DNA of 11,396 bases from Bacteroidales bacterium UBA1628 (GCA_002321335.1 DCMG01000100.1:23946-35341); one strand, 5' to 3'. Shown: positions 1 through 6,432, numbered from the stretch's first letter. Notes: generated by a model from the sequence alone, not told the origin. Program-made: numbers and translations.

Positions 1-1800
1 GTCAGCTCCGTCCTTGCCGTCAGCTCCGTCCTTGCCATCAGCTCCAGATGCTCCGCTTAGATATTCATAAAAATCAGCGATGGATGTTCTTGACGGATCC
101 CATTTTGTTCCCGGATTCTTTGGATCTTCCAAACCGGATGGAGACTGGACATCGGCAATCCAAAGTTCATAGGCTGATTTTCCCGCTACACCATCTTTGC
201 CATCAGATCCATCTTTACCGTTGACACCATCCTTGCCATCCGTTCCGTTCTTGCCATCGACACCATCCTTTCCGTTCTTGCCATCGGCGCCGTCTTTGCC
301 ATCAATACCGTCTTTGCCGTTCGCGCCATCCTTTCCGTCAGTACCATCCTTGCCATCAACGCCATCCCTTCCGTCGATTCCATCCTTACCGTCGGCACCA
401 GCATCACCTTTTGGTCCCTGAGCCTTGACTCCTGTGTCAACGCTGCCGATCCACCAGTTTCCGTTAGAGCCTACATAAGGCGTATCACCATCCTTTCCAT
501 CAACACCATCTTTACCGTCGGCTCCATCTTTGCCGTCAACTCCATCTTTACCGTCGGCTCCATCTTTGCCGTCAACTCCGTCTTTGCCGTCAACTCCGTC
601 TTTGCCGTCGGCTCCGTCTTTACCGTCAACACCGTCTTTACCGTCAACTCCGTCTTTGCCGTCAACACCGTCTTTGCCGTCGGCTCCATCTTTGCCGTCA
701 ACTCCGTCAGCGCCATCTTTTCCATCTGCACCGTCCTTACCATCACGGCCTTTCGCGATGATGTGAGTGAATATAGTATCTCTTGTCTCTTTGTTTACAA
801 TAATCCACTCCCCGGTCTTTGGGTCTATTTCCGGAGTAAGGCCATTCTTGCCATCCAAACCGTTAAGCCCATCTTTTCCATCTTTTCCGTTCTTTCCGTC
901 AATTCCATCATTCCCATCAGCACCGTCTTTGCCGTCAATTCCATCCTTGCCATCGGCTCCGGTGTCACCCTTATCACCCTTGGCTCCAGCCTTGCCGGTC
1001 AGATATTGGAAAAACTTCTGAATGGAAAGGTCTGACAACGTGATCTCATTTCCGTTCGGATCAATCACCTTGCCGCCTGCCGCAATCGTCTCCTGAACAT
1101 ATCTTTTCCACATCTCGTAAGCGCTCTGGCCATCAACTCCGTTCTGACCAGAAACACCCTTATCACCTTTATCTCCCTTATCTCCTTTATCTCCCTTATC
1201 TCCTTTATCACCTTTTGCTCCGGTATCACCTTTATCGCCTTTGTCTCCTTTGGCTCCGGTGTCACCCTTATCACCTTTATCACCCTTGGCCTTGACTTTG
1301 GTGTCATAGTCACCGATCCACCAATTTCCGTCCTTGATGTAAGGGATAAGCCCATCCGCACCATCATTTCCTGTCAGGAACCAGTAGAAATCGACCATTG
1401 ATGTTTTATTCTTATCCCATTGACTTCCAGGATTATGAGGATCAGCAATACCTGAAGCGACATATTCTTTCCATAGTTCGTAGGCTGACTTGCCGTTCAC
1501 TCCATCGACTCCGTCAGCACCATCCTTGCCATCCTTGCCGTCCTTGCCGTCCACACCATCCTTACCTTTCAAATAAAGGAAGAAATGACTGATGTCAACA
1601 GATCCGGTATAATCTATCTGTTTTTCCTGCACCGCCTTGACCCACAATTCATAGGCCGACAGTCCATCCTTTCCTGCGACACCCTGGATTCCTTGCTCTC
1701 CGCGCGGTCCTACCGGCATGGTCACCTCAAGTGAATTGCAGGAAGTCACCATCGACGCTCCCATGAGCGTCGCGATCAATAATTTGACTAGATTTTTCAT
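1..1800 (-). CDS. Collagen-like (Gly-X-Y repeat) modular surface lipoprotein, 3' end beyond window
   Basis: I checked all 600 codons from ATG at 1800 to base 1 and found no stop, so the C-terminus lies outside the window. Residues 1-21 are a lipoprotein signal (MKNLVKLL, hydrophobic core, then VTSC with C21 as the lipidated Cys). The mature part alternates Gly-X-Y tracts (about 79-104, 173-217, 269-320, 351-438, 462-541, 583 onward) with two non-collagen modules: SAYELW modules at 48-79, 105-144, 226-269 and 542-583, and NWWIG modules at 151-173 and 438-462, with a divergent relative (TPEIDPKTGEWII) at 322-351. Gly-X-Y tracts of this kind form collagen-like triple helices in bacterial surface proteins and phage fibres. 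I infer a trimeric, surface-exposed stalk. The gene starts 9 bp after the OmpA-family stop codon, so it is probably co-transcribed. Ligand and function are unknown. Coding is certain; the role is inference. Confidence 0.9.
   Translation of the reverse strand, partial: MKNLVKLLIATLMGASMVTSCNSLEVTMPVGPRGEQGIQGVAGKDGLSAYELWVKAVQEKQIDYTGSVDISHFFLYLKGKDGVDGKDGKDGKDGADGVDGVNGKSAYELWKEYVASGIADPHNPGSQWDKNKTSMVDFYWFLTGNDGADGLIPYIKDGNWWIGDYDTKVKAKGDKGDKGDTGAKGDKGDKGDTGAKGDKGDKGDKGDKGDKGDKGVSGQNGVDGQSAYEMWKRYVQETIAAGGKVIDPNGNEITLSDLSIQKFFQYLTGKAGAKGDKGDTGADGKDGIDGKDGADGNDGIDGKNGKDGKDGLNGLDGKNGLTPEIDPKTGEWIIVNKETRDTIFTHIIAKGRDGKDGADGKDGADGVDGKDGADGKDGVDGKDGVDGKDGVDGKDGADGKDGVDGKDGVDGKDGADGKDGVDGKDGADGKDGVDGKDGDTPYVGSNGNWWIGSVDTGVKAQGPKGDAGADGKDGIDGRDGVDGKDGTDGKDGANGKDGIDGKDGADGKNGKDGVDGKNGTDGKDGVNGKDGSDGKDGVAGKSAYELWIADVQSPSGLEDPKNPGTKWDPSRTSIADFYEYLSGASGADGKDGADGKDGAD
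178..417 (-). repeat. Degenerate KDG-type Gly-X-Y tract, 26 triplets
   Basis: Residues 462-541 hold 26 consecutive Gly-X-Y triplets, starting GPKGDAGAD and ending GVAGK just before the fourth SAYELW module. The X/Y positions vary more (I, V, T, S, A, N, R) than in the 11-unit array at 496-693, and synonymous codons are more mixed. This suggests an older or less recently homogenised array. Confidence 0.9.
496..693 (-). repeat. Eleven 18-nt units encoding KDG(A/V)DG
   Basis: Eleven consecutive hexapeptides KDG(A/V)DG cover exactly 198 nt. Read 5' to 3' on the minus strand, the variable position runs A V V V A V V A V A V. Units differ mainly by GCC/GTT at that codon and by synonymous GAC/GAT, GGA/GGT/GGC changes. 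They sit in the longest Gly-X-Y tract (residues 351-438, 29 triplets). Every unit is a multiple of three codons, so gain or loss of units by slippage or recombination would keep the frame. Confidence 0.93.
1159..1284 (-). repeat. Fourteen 9-nt units encoding mostly GDK
   Basis: Residues 173-214 are 14 uninterrupted Gly-X-Y triplets: ten GDK, two GDT and two GAK, ending in six GDK in a row before GVSG. The DNA unit is close to GGTGATAAA. This tract has Lys in the Y position and differs in register and composition from the KDG-type tracts elsewhere in the protein. It follows directly after the first NWWIG module. Confidence 0.92.
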
Positions 1801-1809
1801 GAATGAATA

Positions 1810-3024
1810 TTATTTTTGTTGATTAAGATAATTCCACAGTGACTCCGATGTCACCCTTTCCATAACTACTTTGCGGTCTCCACGACGTTGATCATCCGAA
1901 GCCGACTCCGGGACGATTGCCATGCGCTTGCCGAAACCTCTGTAGCAAAGTCTTGCGGCAGGGATGCCTCTTGACAGCAGAGAGTCATAGACGGCTTTCG
2001 CACGCGCGCGGGACAGTTCTTCATTATATTCTTCTGTTCCCTTGGCGTCCGTATAGCCAGCCACAAGGAAATGGGTGTCCGGGAAATTCGCCAACGTGTT
2101 CGCGATGTCATCCAGAACAAACTGAGAATCAGCTGTGATCGTGGCTTTGTCAAAATCAAAATTAATGTTGTCCATCATCTCTGCCAATGTCTTCTCAGAA
2201 GGAACTTCTCTGACAATCTCCCGGATGACTTCGACCGGAACCTCTCTGACAACCTCTTTCTCCACCACCTTCTGCGGATAGAGACCGGCATATTCGTATA
2301 GATGTTTCGGGACATAACGATCCGCCACAGCCTTGTTTTTATCCACACCGCCAATCCGCAGAACAATACCGGCGGAAGCCTGAGCGAAATTGACACCTTC
2401 TGTGCCAAGGGAACGGTTGTACTGTCCTTGAATATGCACACCCACCCTGTTGCTCATCCATCCGATGACACCGACACCGGCGGATAAAGGAAAGAAAGTG
2501 TCTGAATCAAACGTGTAACCTTTGTTCCATGCGTCCTCGGCACGCCATAAGGCCTCTTTTGAGACATCGCCCTGAAATTGTCCGAAATACGATGTCGGGA
2601 AATTCTTGTGATAACAATTCAATCCGAATCTGAGATAGGGTTGAATCCAACCGCTTCCACCCCAAGGACGCAACTGAACACCCGGGCTGACCATCAAAGA
2701 ATATCCTTGCTTCATTCTCTCGGACTCGCAATATCTGGCGAAACCAAGTGTACCCTGCAGATCAGCGTACAGCCAACGTTTAAGTTCCACCGCCGAGTAG
2801 AGTTCAATCCCTCCATACAACATCTTCTCATCCAGATTGAAGATATAATCCCCTCCGGTAGTCTGGTGAAAGTTCGAAACGGTGTTCCTCGTGATGTTCA
2901 TGGCCGCACCTCCGAGACCGAATTCCCATGTTCTGGGCACTGTTTTGTTCTGCGAATGCCCGGCCAACGGACAAAGCAGTGCCAGCACGACGGTATAAAC
3001 CGTCCTGTCAAATTTGATTTTCAT
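1810..3024 (-). CDS. OmpA-family outer-membrane protein with peptidoglycan-binding C-terminal domain
   Basis: 404 residues. A Sec signal peptide is visible (MKIKFDRTVYTVVLALLCPLAGHSQ, cleavage near 25). Residues about 30-225 are rich in alternating aromatic/Gly strands (for example WEFGLGGAAM, YADLQGTLGFARY, VGVHIQGQYNRS), consistent with an outer-membrane beta-barrel. Residues about 253-277 form a charged linker with repeated VVREVPVE-like units, as is common in Bacteroidota OmpA proteins. The OmpA domain spans about 283-392: NINFDFDKATI at 287-297, VAGYTDAKG with D326, and ELSRARAKAV with R341. By alignment with OmpA these D and R residues bind the diaminopimelate of peptidoglycan. The gene lies 24 bp after the upstream lipoprotein and 9 bp before the collagen-like gene. 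It probably anchors the outer membrane, and perhaps the neighbouring lipoproteins, to the cell wall; that last point is inference. Confidence 0.92.
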   Translation of the reverse strand: MKIKFDRTVYTVVLALLCPLAGHSQNKTVPRTWEFGLGGAAMNITRNTVSNFHQTTGGDYIFNLDEKMLYGGIELYSAVELKRWLYADLQGTLGFARYCESERMKQGYSLMVSPGVQLRPWGGSGWIQPYLRFGLNCYHKNFPTSYFGQFQGDVSKEALWRAEDAWNKGYTFDSDTFFPLSAGVGVIGWMSNRVGVHIQGQYNRSLGTEGVNFAQASAGIVLRIGGVDKNKAVADRYVPKHLYEYAGLYPQKVVEKEVVREVPVEVIREIVREVPSEKTLAEMMDNINFDFDKATITADSQFVLDDIANTLANFPDTHFLVAGYTDAKGTEEYNEELSRARAKAVYDSLLSRGIPAARLCYRGFGKRMAIVPESASDDQRRGDRKVVMERVTSESLWNYLNQQK

Positions 3025-3048
3025 AAGAGATAATTATTTGGTTAACAG

Positions 3049-4152
3049 TTATTTCAAAGCATATTCAGTAATATTTTCGATGCCTGGAATACCAAAATAC
3101 GCTGCTATCAAGTCTCCTTTAAGGTATATCTTCCGTCCTATAAGTTGTGGATTGTCCGGCAGATTGATCTCGGTACGGATGTCGCCTTTCGGTAGTTTGA
3201 CAGACATACATGAACTTTTGGATGTGACCGAAGAACGTGACGCTATCGCCAGACAAGTCATGGATGTGAACGGAGGTGCGAACGAAATCCCTTCCTTGGC
3301 GGATGAAAGGTCTCCACCCACGATGAAGCCGCAGACCCACACGCCTTTCTCTCCGACATGCCCCTTGGCCTGCCCGACACCATAAGCCGTCGACTTTGTT
3401 GTGCCCGGATCAGCCCCTTGGCCAGAACCTATCTCGTAATCGTATCTGCTCCATACACGGTTAGTGTCCACAGAAATAGAAATGCCATTTCCCGCACCAG
3501 GCTTTGGAGGTTCAACCGCAGGGCAAGATATTCCCAATGTCAAGACTTCGCACGCCTCAAGGTAGCGGGTCAGAAGAACCTTGGAGGAGGAACCATCATC
3601 AAGCGAGACCGTGACGTTTCCCTCCTTGAAATAACCAATCCGCTTTTCCGACCGGCCGTACTTCAGGTTGCCTTCCACAGAAGATACCATAACCGAACCT
3701 TTCGGATAAGCCGCATCAAAATCTGAATCGAGTTTCATCCTGAGACCTGAATTAAGCTGTGTACAGTTCAGGCGAGCCCTAGTGTTTGTTCCCGATTGAA
3801 CAACAACGACCTGCTCATCGCCGAACTGTGGCGCTGAGAATTCCGGTTTCTCGAACTTTCGGGACACTGCCTTGACAGTGTAGCTTCCCGGGTTGACAAG
3901 CATCGACTCCGGCGAATCGCCGTACGCTCCCTCATAAAGCACATCACCCGCCGAATTTTTCACGGTCAAAATGAAAGCGTCCGTGTCCGGCAAATCCACT
4001 GTGGATCTTGTGAACACCCTTTGCGAGAAGTTCCAACTTAACGTTCCCTGAGCGTTTTCAGAAGGAATTTTGTTGCAGGAAAGCACAACGGCGGACAATG
4101 CCATAGCTCCGGCCGTGGTGACCTTTGAAAGGATTCTGATAGAACTCTTCAT
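3049..4152 (-). CDS. DUF4493-type lipoprotein with a C-terminal DUF6359-like domain
   Basis: 367 residues. The signal ends in the lipobox VLSC with C26 as the predicted lipidated Cys. Residues about 36-150 match my memory of the DUF4493 pattern of Bacteroidales lipoproteins: GTLSWNFS, a short TRS, then DAFILTVKNSAGDVLYEG, a PGSYTVKA strand, and FSAPQFGDEQ. Residues about 254-367 resemble DUF6359 (OB-fold-like): VWVCGFIVGG, then MSVKLPKGDIRTEINLPDNP, then GRKIYLKGDLIAAYFGIPGIEN. Both assignments come from motif recall, not a search. It is the first gene of the putative three-gene envelope operon and has a perfect -7 box about 43 bp upstream. It is probably anchored in the outer membrane; ligand and role are unknown. 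Confidence 0.85.
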   Translation of the reverse strand: MKSSIRILSKVTTAGAMALSAVVLSCNKIPSENAQGTLSWNFSQRVFTRSTVDLPDTDAFILTVKNSAGDVLYEGAYGDSPESMLVNPGSYTVKAVSRKFEKPEFSAPQFGDEQVVVVQSGTNTRARLNCTQLNSGLRMKLDSDFDAAYPKGSVMVSSVEGNLKYGRSEKRIGYFKEGNVTVSLDDGSSSKVLLTRYLEACEVLTLGISCPAVEPPKPGAGNGISISVDTNRVWSRYDYEIGSGQGADPGTTKSTAYGVGQAKGHVGEKGVWVCGFIVGGDLSSAKEGISFAPPFTSMTCLAIASRSSVTSKSSCMSVKLPKGDIRTEINLPDNPQLIGRKIYLKGDLIAAYFGIPGIENITEYALK

Positions 4153-4194
4153 AGTTGTAAATAATTAACGGTCCGCACCGTTGCGGGCCGTCTG

Positions 4195-4202
4195 CAAAAG
4201 TA
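4195..4202 (-). promoter_or_regulatory. Bacteroidota -7 box upstream of the envelope operon
   Basis: On the minus strand the sequence is TACTTTTG, a full match to TAnnTTTG. It lies 42 bp before the start codon at 4152. A weak -33-like TTTC sits 21 bp further upstream (4224-4227) where TTTG is expected. Transcription from here would give a leader of about 35-40 nt for the DUF4493-type, OmpA and collagen-like genes. Confidence 0.55.
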
Positions 4203-4276
4203 TGGCGACAAAACAGAAATAAAGAAAAGAAACAGAAATTCTTTTTTGTAAAAAACGTAAATTTATGTTTTTTTAT

Positions 4277-4316
4277 AAAAATTCACGGGGCAATCGCAGT
4301 CACTGCGATCACCCCG
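4277..4316 (-). terminator. GC-rich hairpin with U-tract
   Basis: Outer stem CGGGG/CCCCG (4312-4316 with 4286-4290), a 2x2 internal loop, inner 7-bp stem ATCGCAG/CTGCGAT and a 3-nt loop. On the minus strand it is followed by GTGAA and then TTTTT at 4281-4277. It could end the candidate small RNA, or read-through from the 172-residue gene whose stop is about 170 bp upstream. Confidence 0.55.
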
Positions 4317-4350
4317 CTACTTAACCTAAACTTAAACTATGAAAAACTTC
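4277..4350 (-). ncRNA. Candidate small RNA or leader/attenuator RNA
   Basis: A minus-strand promoter (-7 TATATTTG at 4355-4362) is followed after about 40 nt by a strong hairpin (4286-4316) and a UUUUU run (4277-4281). Initiation near 4350 would give a transcript of about 75 nt. Its unpaired 5' part contains the motif AGTTTAAGTTTAGGTTAAGT. No protein start fits this transcript. It may be an independent sRNA, or a terminating leader ahead of the envelope operon that starts 125 bp downstream at 4152. I cannot assign it to a named RNA family. Confidence 0.42.
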
Positions 4351-4354
4351 ACGT

Positions 4355-4385
4355 CAAATATACAAATTCTTTTAATGAAAACAAT
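4355..4385 (-). promoter_or_regulatory. Putative promoter for the candidate small RNA
   Basis: TATATTTG (4355-4362, minus strand) fully matches the Bacteroidota -7 consensus. ATTG at 4382-4385 matches three of four bases of the -33 element TTTG at the expected 19-bp spacing. No annotated protein gene begins shortly downstream; the first structure met is the hairpin at 4286-4316. Confidence 0.5.
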
Positions 4386-4483
4386 AATCTGAAACGATTT
4401 TTTATGCTGTTTTTGTTTACATTAGGCAAAATATACGTATTCTGTACATCCGAAATGCAAAAATCAATGATTTCAAAATGGAA

Positions 4484-5002
4484 TCACTTAGCATCCCTAA
4501 CAGTCCCGATAAGATTTCTGATGACGTTCTGCGCCTTGACACTTGGCCGCAAGCACAGAATCAACAGACCGACAGCGAAGGCTATTCCTAGCGTAACAGT
4601 GAATATTCCAGGAACTCCATCGACACCAACATTTCCCCATATAATTAAGGTCACGACTGCAACAAACACTGCCAGAACCTTACCTTTACGGTTTTTGTTT
4701 CCCTCCTTGAAAGAGACGGCATAACGGCGGATTTCCTCTCCATCGGAATTATGCCCGACAAGCCCGGCATCCTCCAACCGGCATGAGATGGCACGCCAAC
4801 GCAAAGGTGACGACCAATCCACAAACAAGTCGCACTCCCCTGTCGTTTCCGGAAGTTCATCCATTGATATCTCATTGGCTCTTTTGACATCACCGAGTTT
4901 TGTCAATTCCGCCTTGATGCCCCCCAACACAGTTCCGAATGGTTTCTCGCTCGTGAAGAGCACCATCCCGGCATCCATCATCTGTACATTATTGTCAATC
5001 AT
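4484..5002 (-). CDS. Uncharacterised protein with two C-terminal transmembrane helices
   Basis: 172 residues, no family recognised. Residues 1-105 are soluble and mixed charged, with a WSSPLRWR segment at 63-70 and three Cys (57, 74, 150). Residues about 108-124 (KVLAVFVAVVTLIIW) and 132-151 (GIFTVTLGIAFAVGLLILC) are hydrophobic and separated by a short Gly-rich turn, which suggests a helical hairpin in the inner membrane with both ends on one side. There is no signal peptide. Start ATG at 5002 has a -7-like TAAATTTG only a few bases upstream, so the mRNA may be nearly leaderless. The gene is separated from nqrF by a terminator and from the envelope operon by 331 bp, so it is probably its own transcription unit. 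Coherent protein composition supports it as real. Confidence 0.72.
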   Translation of the reverse strand: MIDNNVQMMDAGMVLFTSEKPFGTVLGGIKAELTKLGDVKRANEISMDELPETTGECDLFVDWSSPLRWRAISCRLEDAGLVGHNSDGEEIRRYAVSFKEGNKNRKGKVLAVFVAVVTLIIWGNVGVDGVPGIFTVTLGIAFAVGLLILCLRPSVKAQNVIRNLIGTVRDAK

Positions 5003-5006
5003 ACCA

Positions 5007-5014
5007 CAAATTTA
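5007..5014 (-). promoter_or_regulatory. -7-like box just upstream of the 172-residue gene
   Basis: TAAATTTG on the minus strand matches TAnnTTTG and ends 4 bp before the start codon at 5002. I see no -33 TTTG at the usual spacing. If it is used, transcription would begin at or next to the ATG. Confidence 0.35.
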
Positions 5015-5093
5015 ACAATCTTTGAATATACACACACTATCTTTGACGACATATTCATTAATACCCGTCCAAAAGAAACACGCGATAAGAGAT

Positions 5094-5127
5094 AAAAAAG
5101 GAGTTGACTTTTCGCCAACTCCCTTTT
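5094..5127 (-). terminator. Intrinsic terminator of the nqr operon
   Basis: The 7-bp stem GGAGTTG/CAACTCC (5116-5122 with 5100-5106) has a 9-nt loop and is followed on the minus strand by a run of six T (5099-5094). The stem can extend through A/T pairs on both sides, with one unpaired C at 5123. It begins about 20 nt after the nqrF stop codon. The A-tract on the other side would also permit weak function on the plus strand. Confidence 0.88.
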
Positions 5128-5147
5128 CAGTGATTCAGTGTCTCGAA

Positions 5148-6416
5148 TTACGAGAAGTTATCATACAGAATGCTCTCAGGCTGCACTCCAAGGCTGTCAA
5201 GCAGCTTGTTGACGGAAGCCACCATCATAGGAGGTCCGCACATGAAGTACTTGATGTCTTCCGGAGCATCGTGATCCTTGAGATAGGTCTCGTACATCAC
5301 ATTATGAACGAAACCAGCCGTGTACTTGACACCAGCTGCATCCGCTGCCGGATCAGGACGGTCAAGGGCCAAATGGAAGTGGAAGTTAGGGAACTCCTTC
5401 TCGATCTCGGCATAGTCCTCAAGGTAGAATGCCTCGACAAGACTGCGTGCTCCATAGAAGAAGTGAACCTCGCGTTTGGTCTTGAGAGTCTTGAAGAGAT
5501 GCATGATGTGGCTGCGGAGAGGAGCCATACCTGCACCGCCACCCACAAAGATATATTCCTGAGAATCAGGATCATTCTTCGGAAGGAGGAACTCTCCGAA
5601 CGGACCGGAGATCCACACCTTGTCGCCCGGCTTGCGGGTGAAGACATACGATGAACCGACTCCCGGAGGAACAGGCAGCATCTTGAACACACCCTTAGGC
5701 TGGCTTCTGTCAAACGGAGGAGTCGCGATACGGACATTCAGTTTGATGATGTCACCCTCGGCAGGATAAGAGGCCATTGAGTAAGCCCTTACAGTAGGCA
5801 CCTCGTTCTTCGCCTTGATGCCGAAGAAACCGTACTTCTCCCAGTCAGCCTTGTAGATGTCGTCAACGTCAATCGTCGAGAAATCAAGGTCGTACGCAGG
5901 AATGTCAATCTGGATGTACTCTCCGGACTTGAAGTCAAGGTGAACTCCCTCAGGAAGCTTCACGGTGAACTCCTTGATGAAGGTGGCCACGTTCTTGTTG
6001 GAGATGACCTCGCACTCAAGTTTCTGTACGCTGAGCGTTGACTCTGGAACCTGGATCTTGATGTTCTCCTTCACCTTTACCTGGCAACCGAGACGGTAGC
6101 CTTCCTTGATCTGCTTGCGGCTGAAGAATCCGGTCTCGGTAGGAAGGATGGTTCCGCCACCCTCAAGCACCTGAACCTTGCACTGTCCGCAGTTCGCCTT
6201 TCCACCGCAGGCGGAAGGAAGGAAAATCTTCTGATCAGCAAGAGTGTGGAGAAGATCGCTGCCCTGAGGAACGTCAAGAACCTTCTTTCCGTCGTTGATG
6301 TCGATCTTGACAGTGCCGTCCGGAGTGAGTTTGATCTTGACATACAGAAGCAGGGCGACCAGAACAACGGTCACAACTACAATTGTGATGATTGCTGAAA
6401 TTACTGTTGAAAACAT
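5148..6416 (-). CDS. nqrF: Na+-translocating NADH:quinone oxidoreductase subunit F
   Basis: NqrF is the NADH-oxidising entry subunit: it takes hydride from NADH onto FAD and passes electrons through a 2Fe-2S cluster to the membrane subunits. Numbered from ATG at 6416 (422 residues): one N-terminal membrane helix (about 4-27); ferredoxin domain with C70, C76, C79 and C111; FAD motif RAYSMAS at 210-216; NADH-binding GGGAGMAPLRS at 292-302; MCGPPMM at 392-398; C-terminal aromatic FS. I chose 6416 because GGAGG (6425-6429) sits 8 nt upstream. An upstream TTG at 6429-6431 would add only five residues and overlap that site. It is the last gene of the operon, 16 bp after nqrE and followed by the terminator. 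Confidence 0.97.
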   Translation of the reverse strand: MFSTVISAIITIVVVTVVLVALLLYVKIKLTPDGTVKIDINDGKKVLDVPQGSDLLHTLADQKIFLPSACGGKANCGQCKVQVLEGGGTILPTETGFFSRKQIKEGYRLGCQVKVKENIKIQVPESTLSVQKLECEVISNKNVATFIKEFTVKLPEGVHLDFKSGEYIQIDIPAYDLDFSTIDVDDIYKADWEKYGFFGIKAKNEVPTVRAYSMASYPAEGDIIKLNVRIATPPFDRSQPKGVFKMLPVPPGVGSSYVFTRKPGDKVWISGPFGEFLLPKNDPDSQEYIFVGGGAGMAPLRSHIMHLFKTLKTKREVHFFYGARSLVEAFYLEDYAEIEKEFPNFHFHLALDRPDPAADAAGVKYTAGFVHNVMYETYLKDHDAPEDIKYFMCGPPMMVASVNKLLDSLGVQPESILYDNFS

Positions 6417-6432
6417 AGTCTCTGCCTCCAAA

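Larger units (their letters stand above)
52..1659 (-). repeat. Four dispersed copies of a SAYELW module within the collagen-like gene
   Basis: The copies lie at 1564-1659, 1369-1488, 994-1125 and 52-177, each 32-44 residues. All begin SAYE(L/M)W after a Gly-X residue pair and end in an aromatic-rich stretch closing with L(T/S/K)G. Copies 2 and 4 also share DP.NPG..WD...TS..DFY. All four lead back into Gly-X-Y sequence. Two shorter NWWIG modules lie at 1282-1350 and 415-489. The even distribution suggests small folded or trimer-registering units between helical rods; I do not know a named family for them. Confidence 0.85.
4153..4483. other. 331-bp gene-free regulatory stretch
   Basis: No convincing protein gene is present. 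The stretch is AT-rich apart from one GC-rich hairpin (4286-4316). It holds two minus-strand -7 boxes (4195-4202 and 4355-4362), the hairpin with its U-tract between them, and a plus-strand 17-codon reading frame (4339-4392) that I do not consider coding. From about 4393 to 4483 I see nothing specific beyond AT-rich sequence. Confidence 0.6.

Noticed and set aside
496..693. Regular short repeats resembling a CRISPR array
   Set aside because: Units are 18 nt, directly adjacent with no unique spacers, and translate to a perfect Gly-X-Y pattern.
186..746. Minus-strand Met/Arg/Thr/Lys-rich open frames in another phase
   Set aside because: They are out-of-phase readings of the same repeats and lack any start context or domain.
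197..766. Plus-strand Pro/Ser-rich open frames (PSLPSTPS-type repeats)
   Set aside because: They are the antisense reading of the Gly-X-Y tracts; low complexity arises from the 18-nt repeats, and the minus frame is the one with signal peptide and modules.
1..1800. Phage tail fibre interpretation of the collagen-like gene
   Set aside because: The product has a lipoprotein signal and is linked to an OmpA-family and another lipoprotein gene; no phage structural genes are in the window.
2578..3033. 151-codon plus-strand open frame
   Set aside because: It is antisense to the OmpA-family gene and has no signal, motif or ribosome site.
4339..4392. 17-codon plus-strand frame beginning MKNFTSN
   Set aside because: Too short, no Shine-Dalgarno, no clear plus-strand promoter, and it overlaps the minus-strand -7 box; kept only as part of a sequence element of interest.
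5022..5654. 210-codon plus-strand open frame
   Set aside because: It runs across the nqr terminator and antisense to the conserved NqrF C-terminal domain.
6417..6431. TTG start for nqrF five codons upstream
   Set aside because: It would overlap the GGAGG ribosome site that is ideally placed for ATG 6416.
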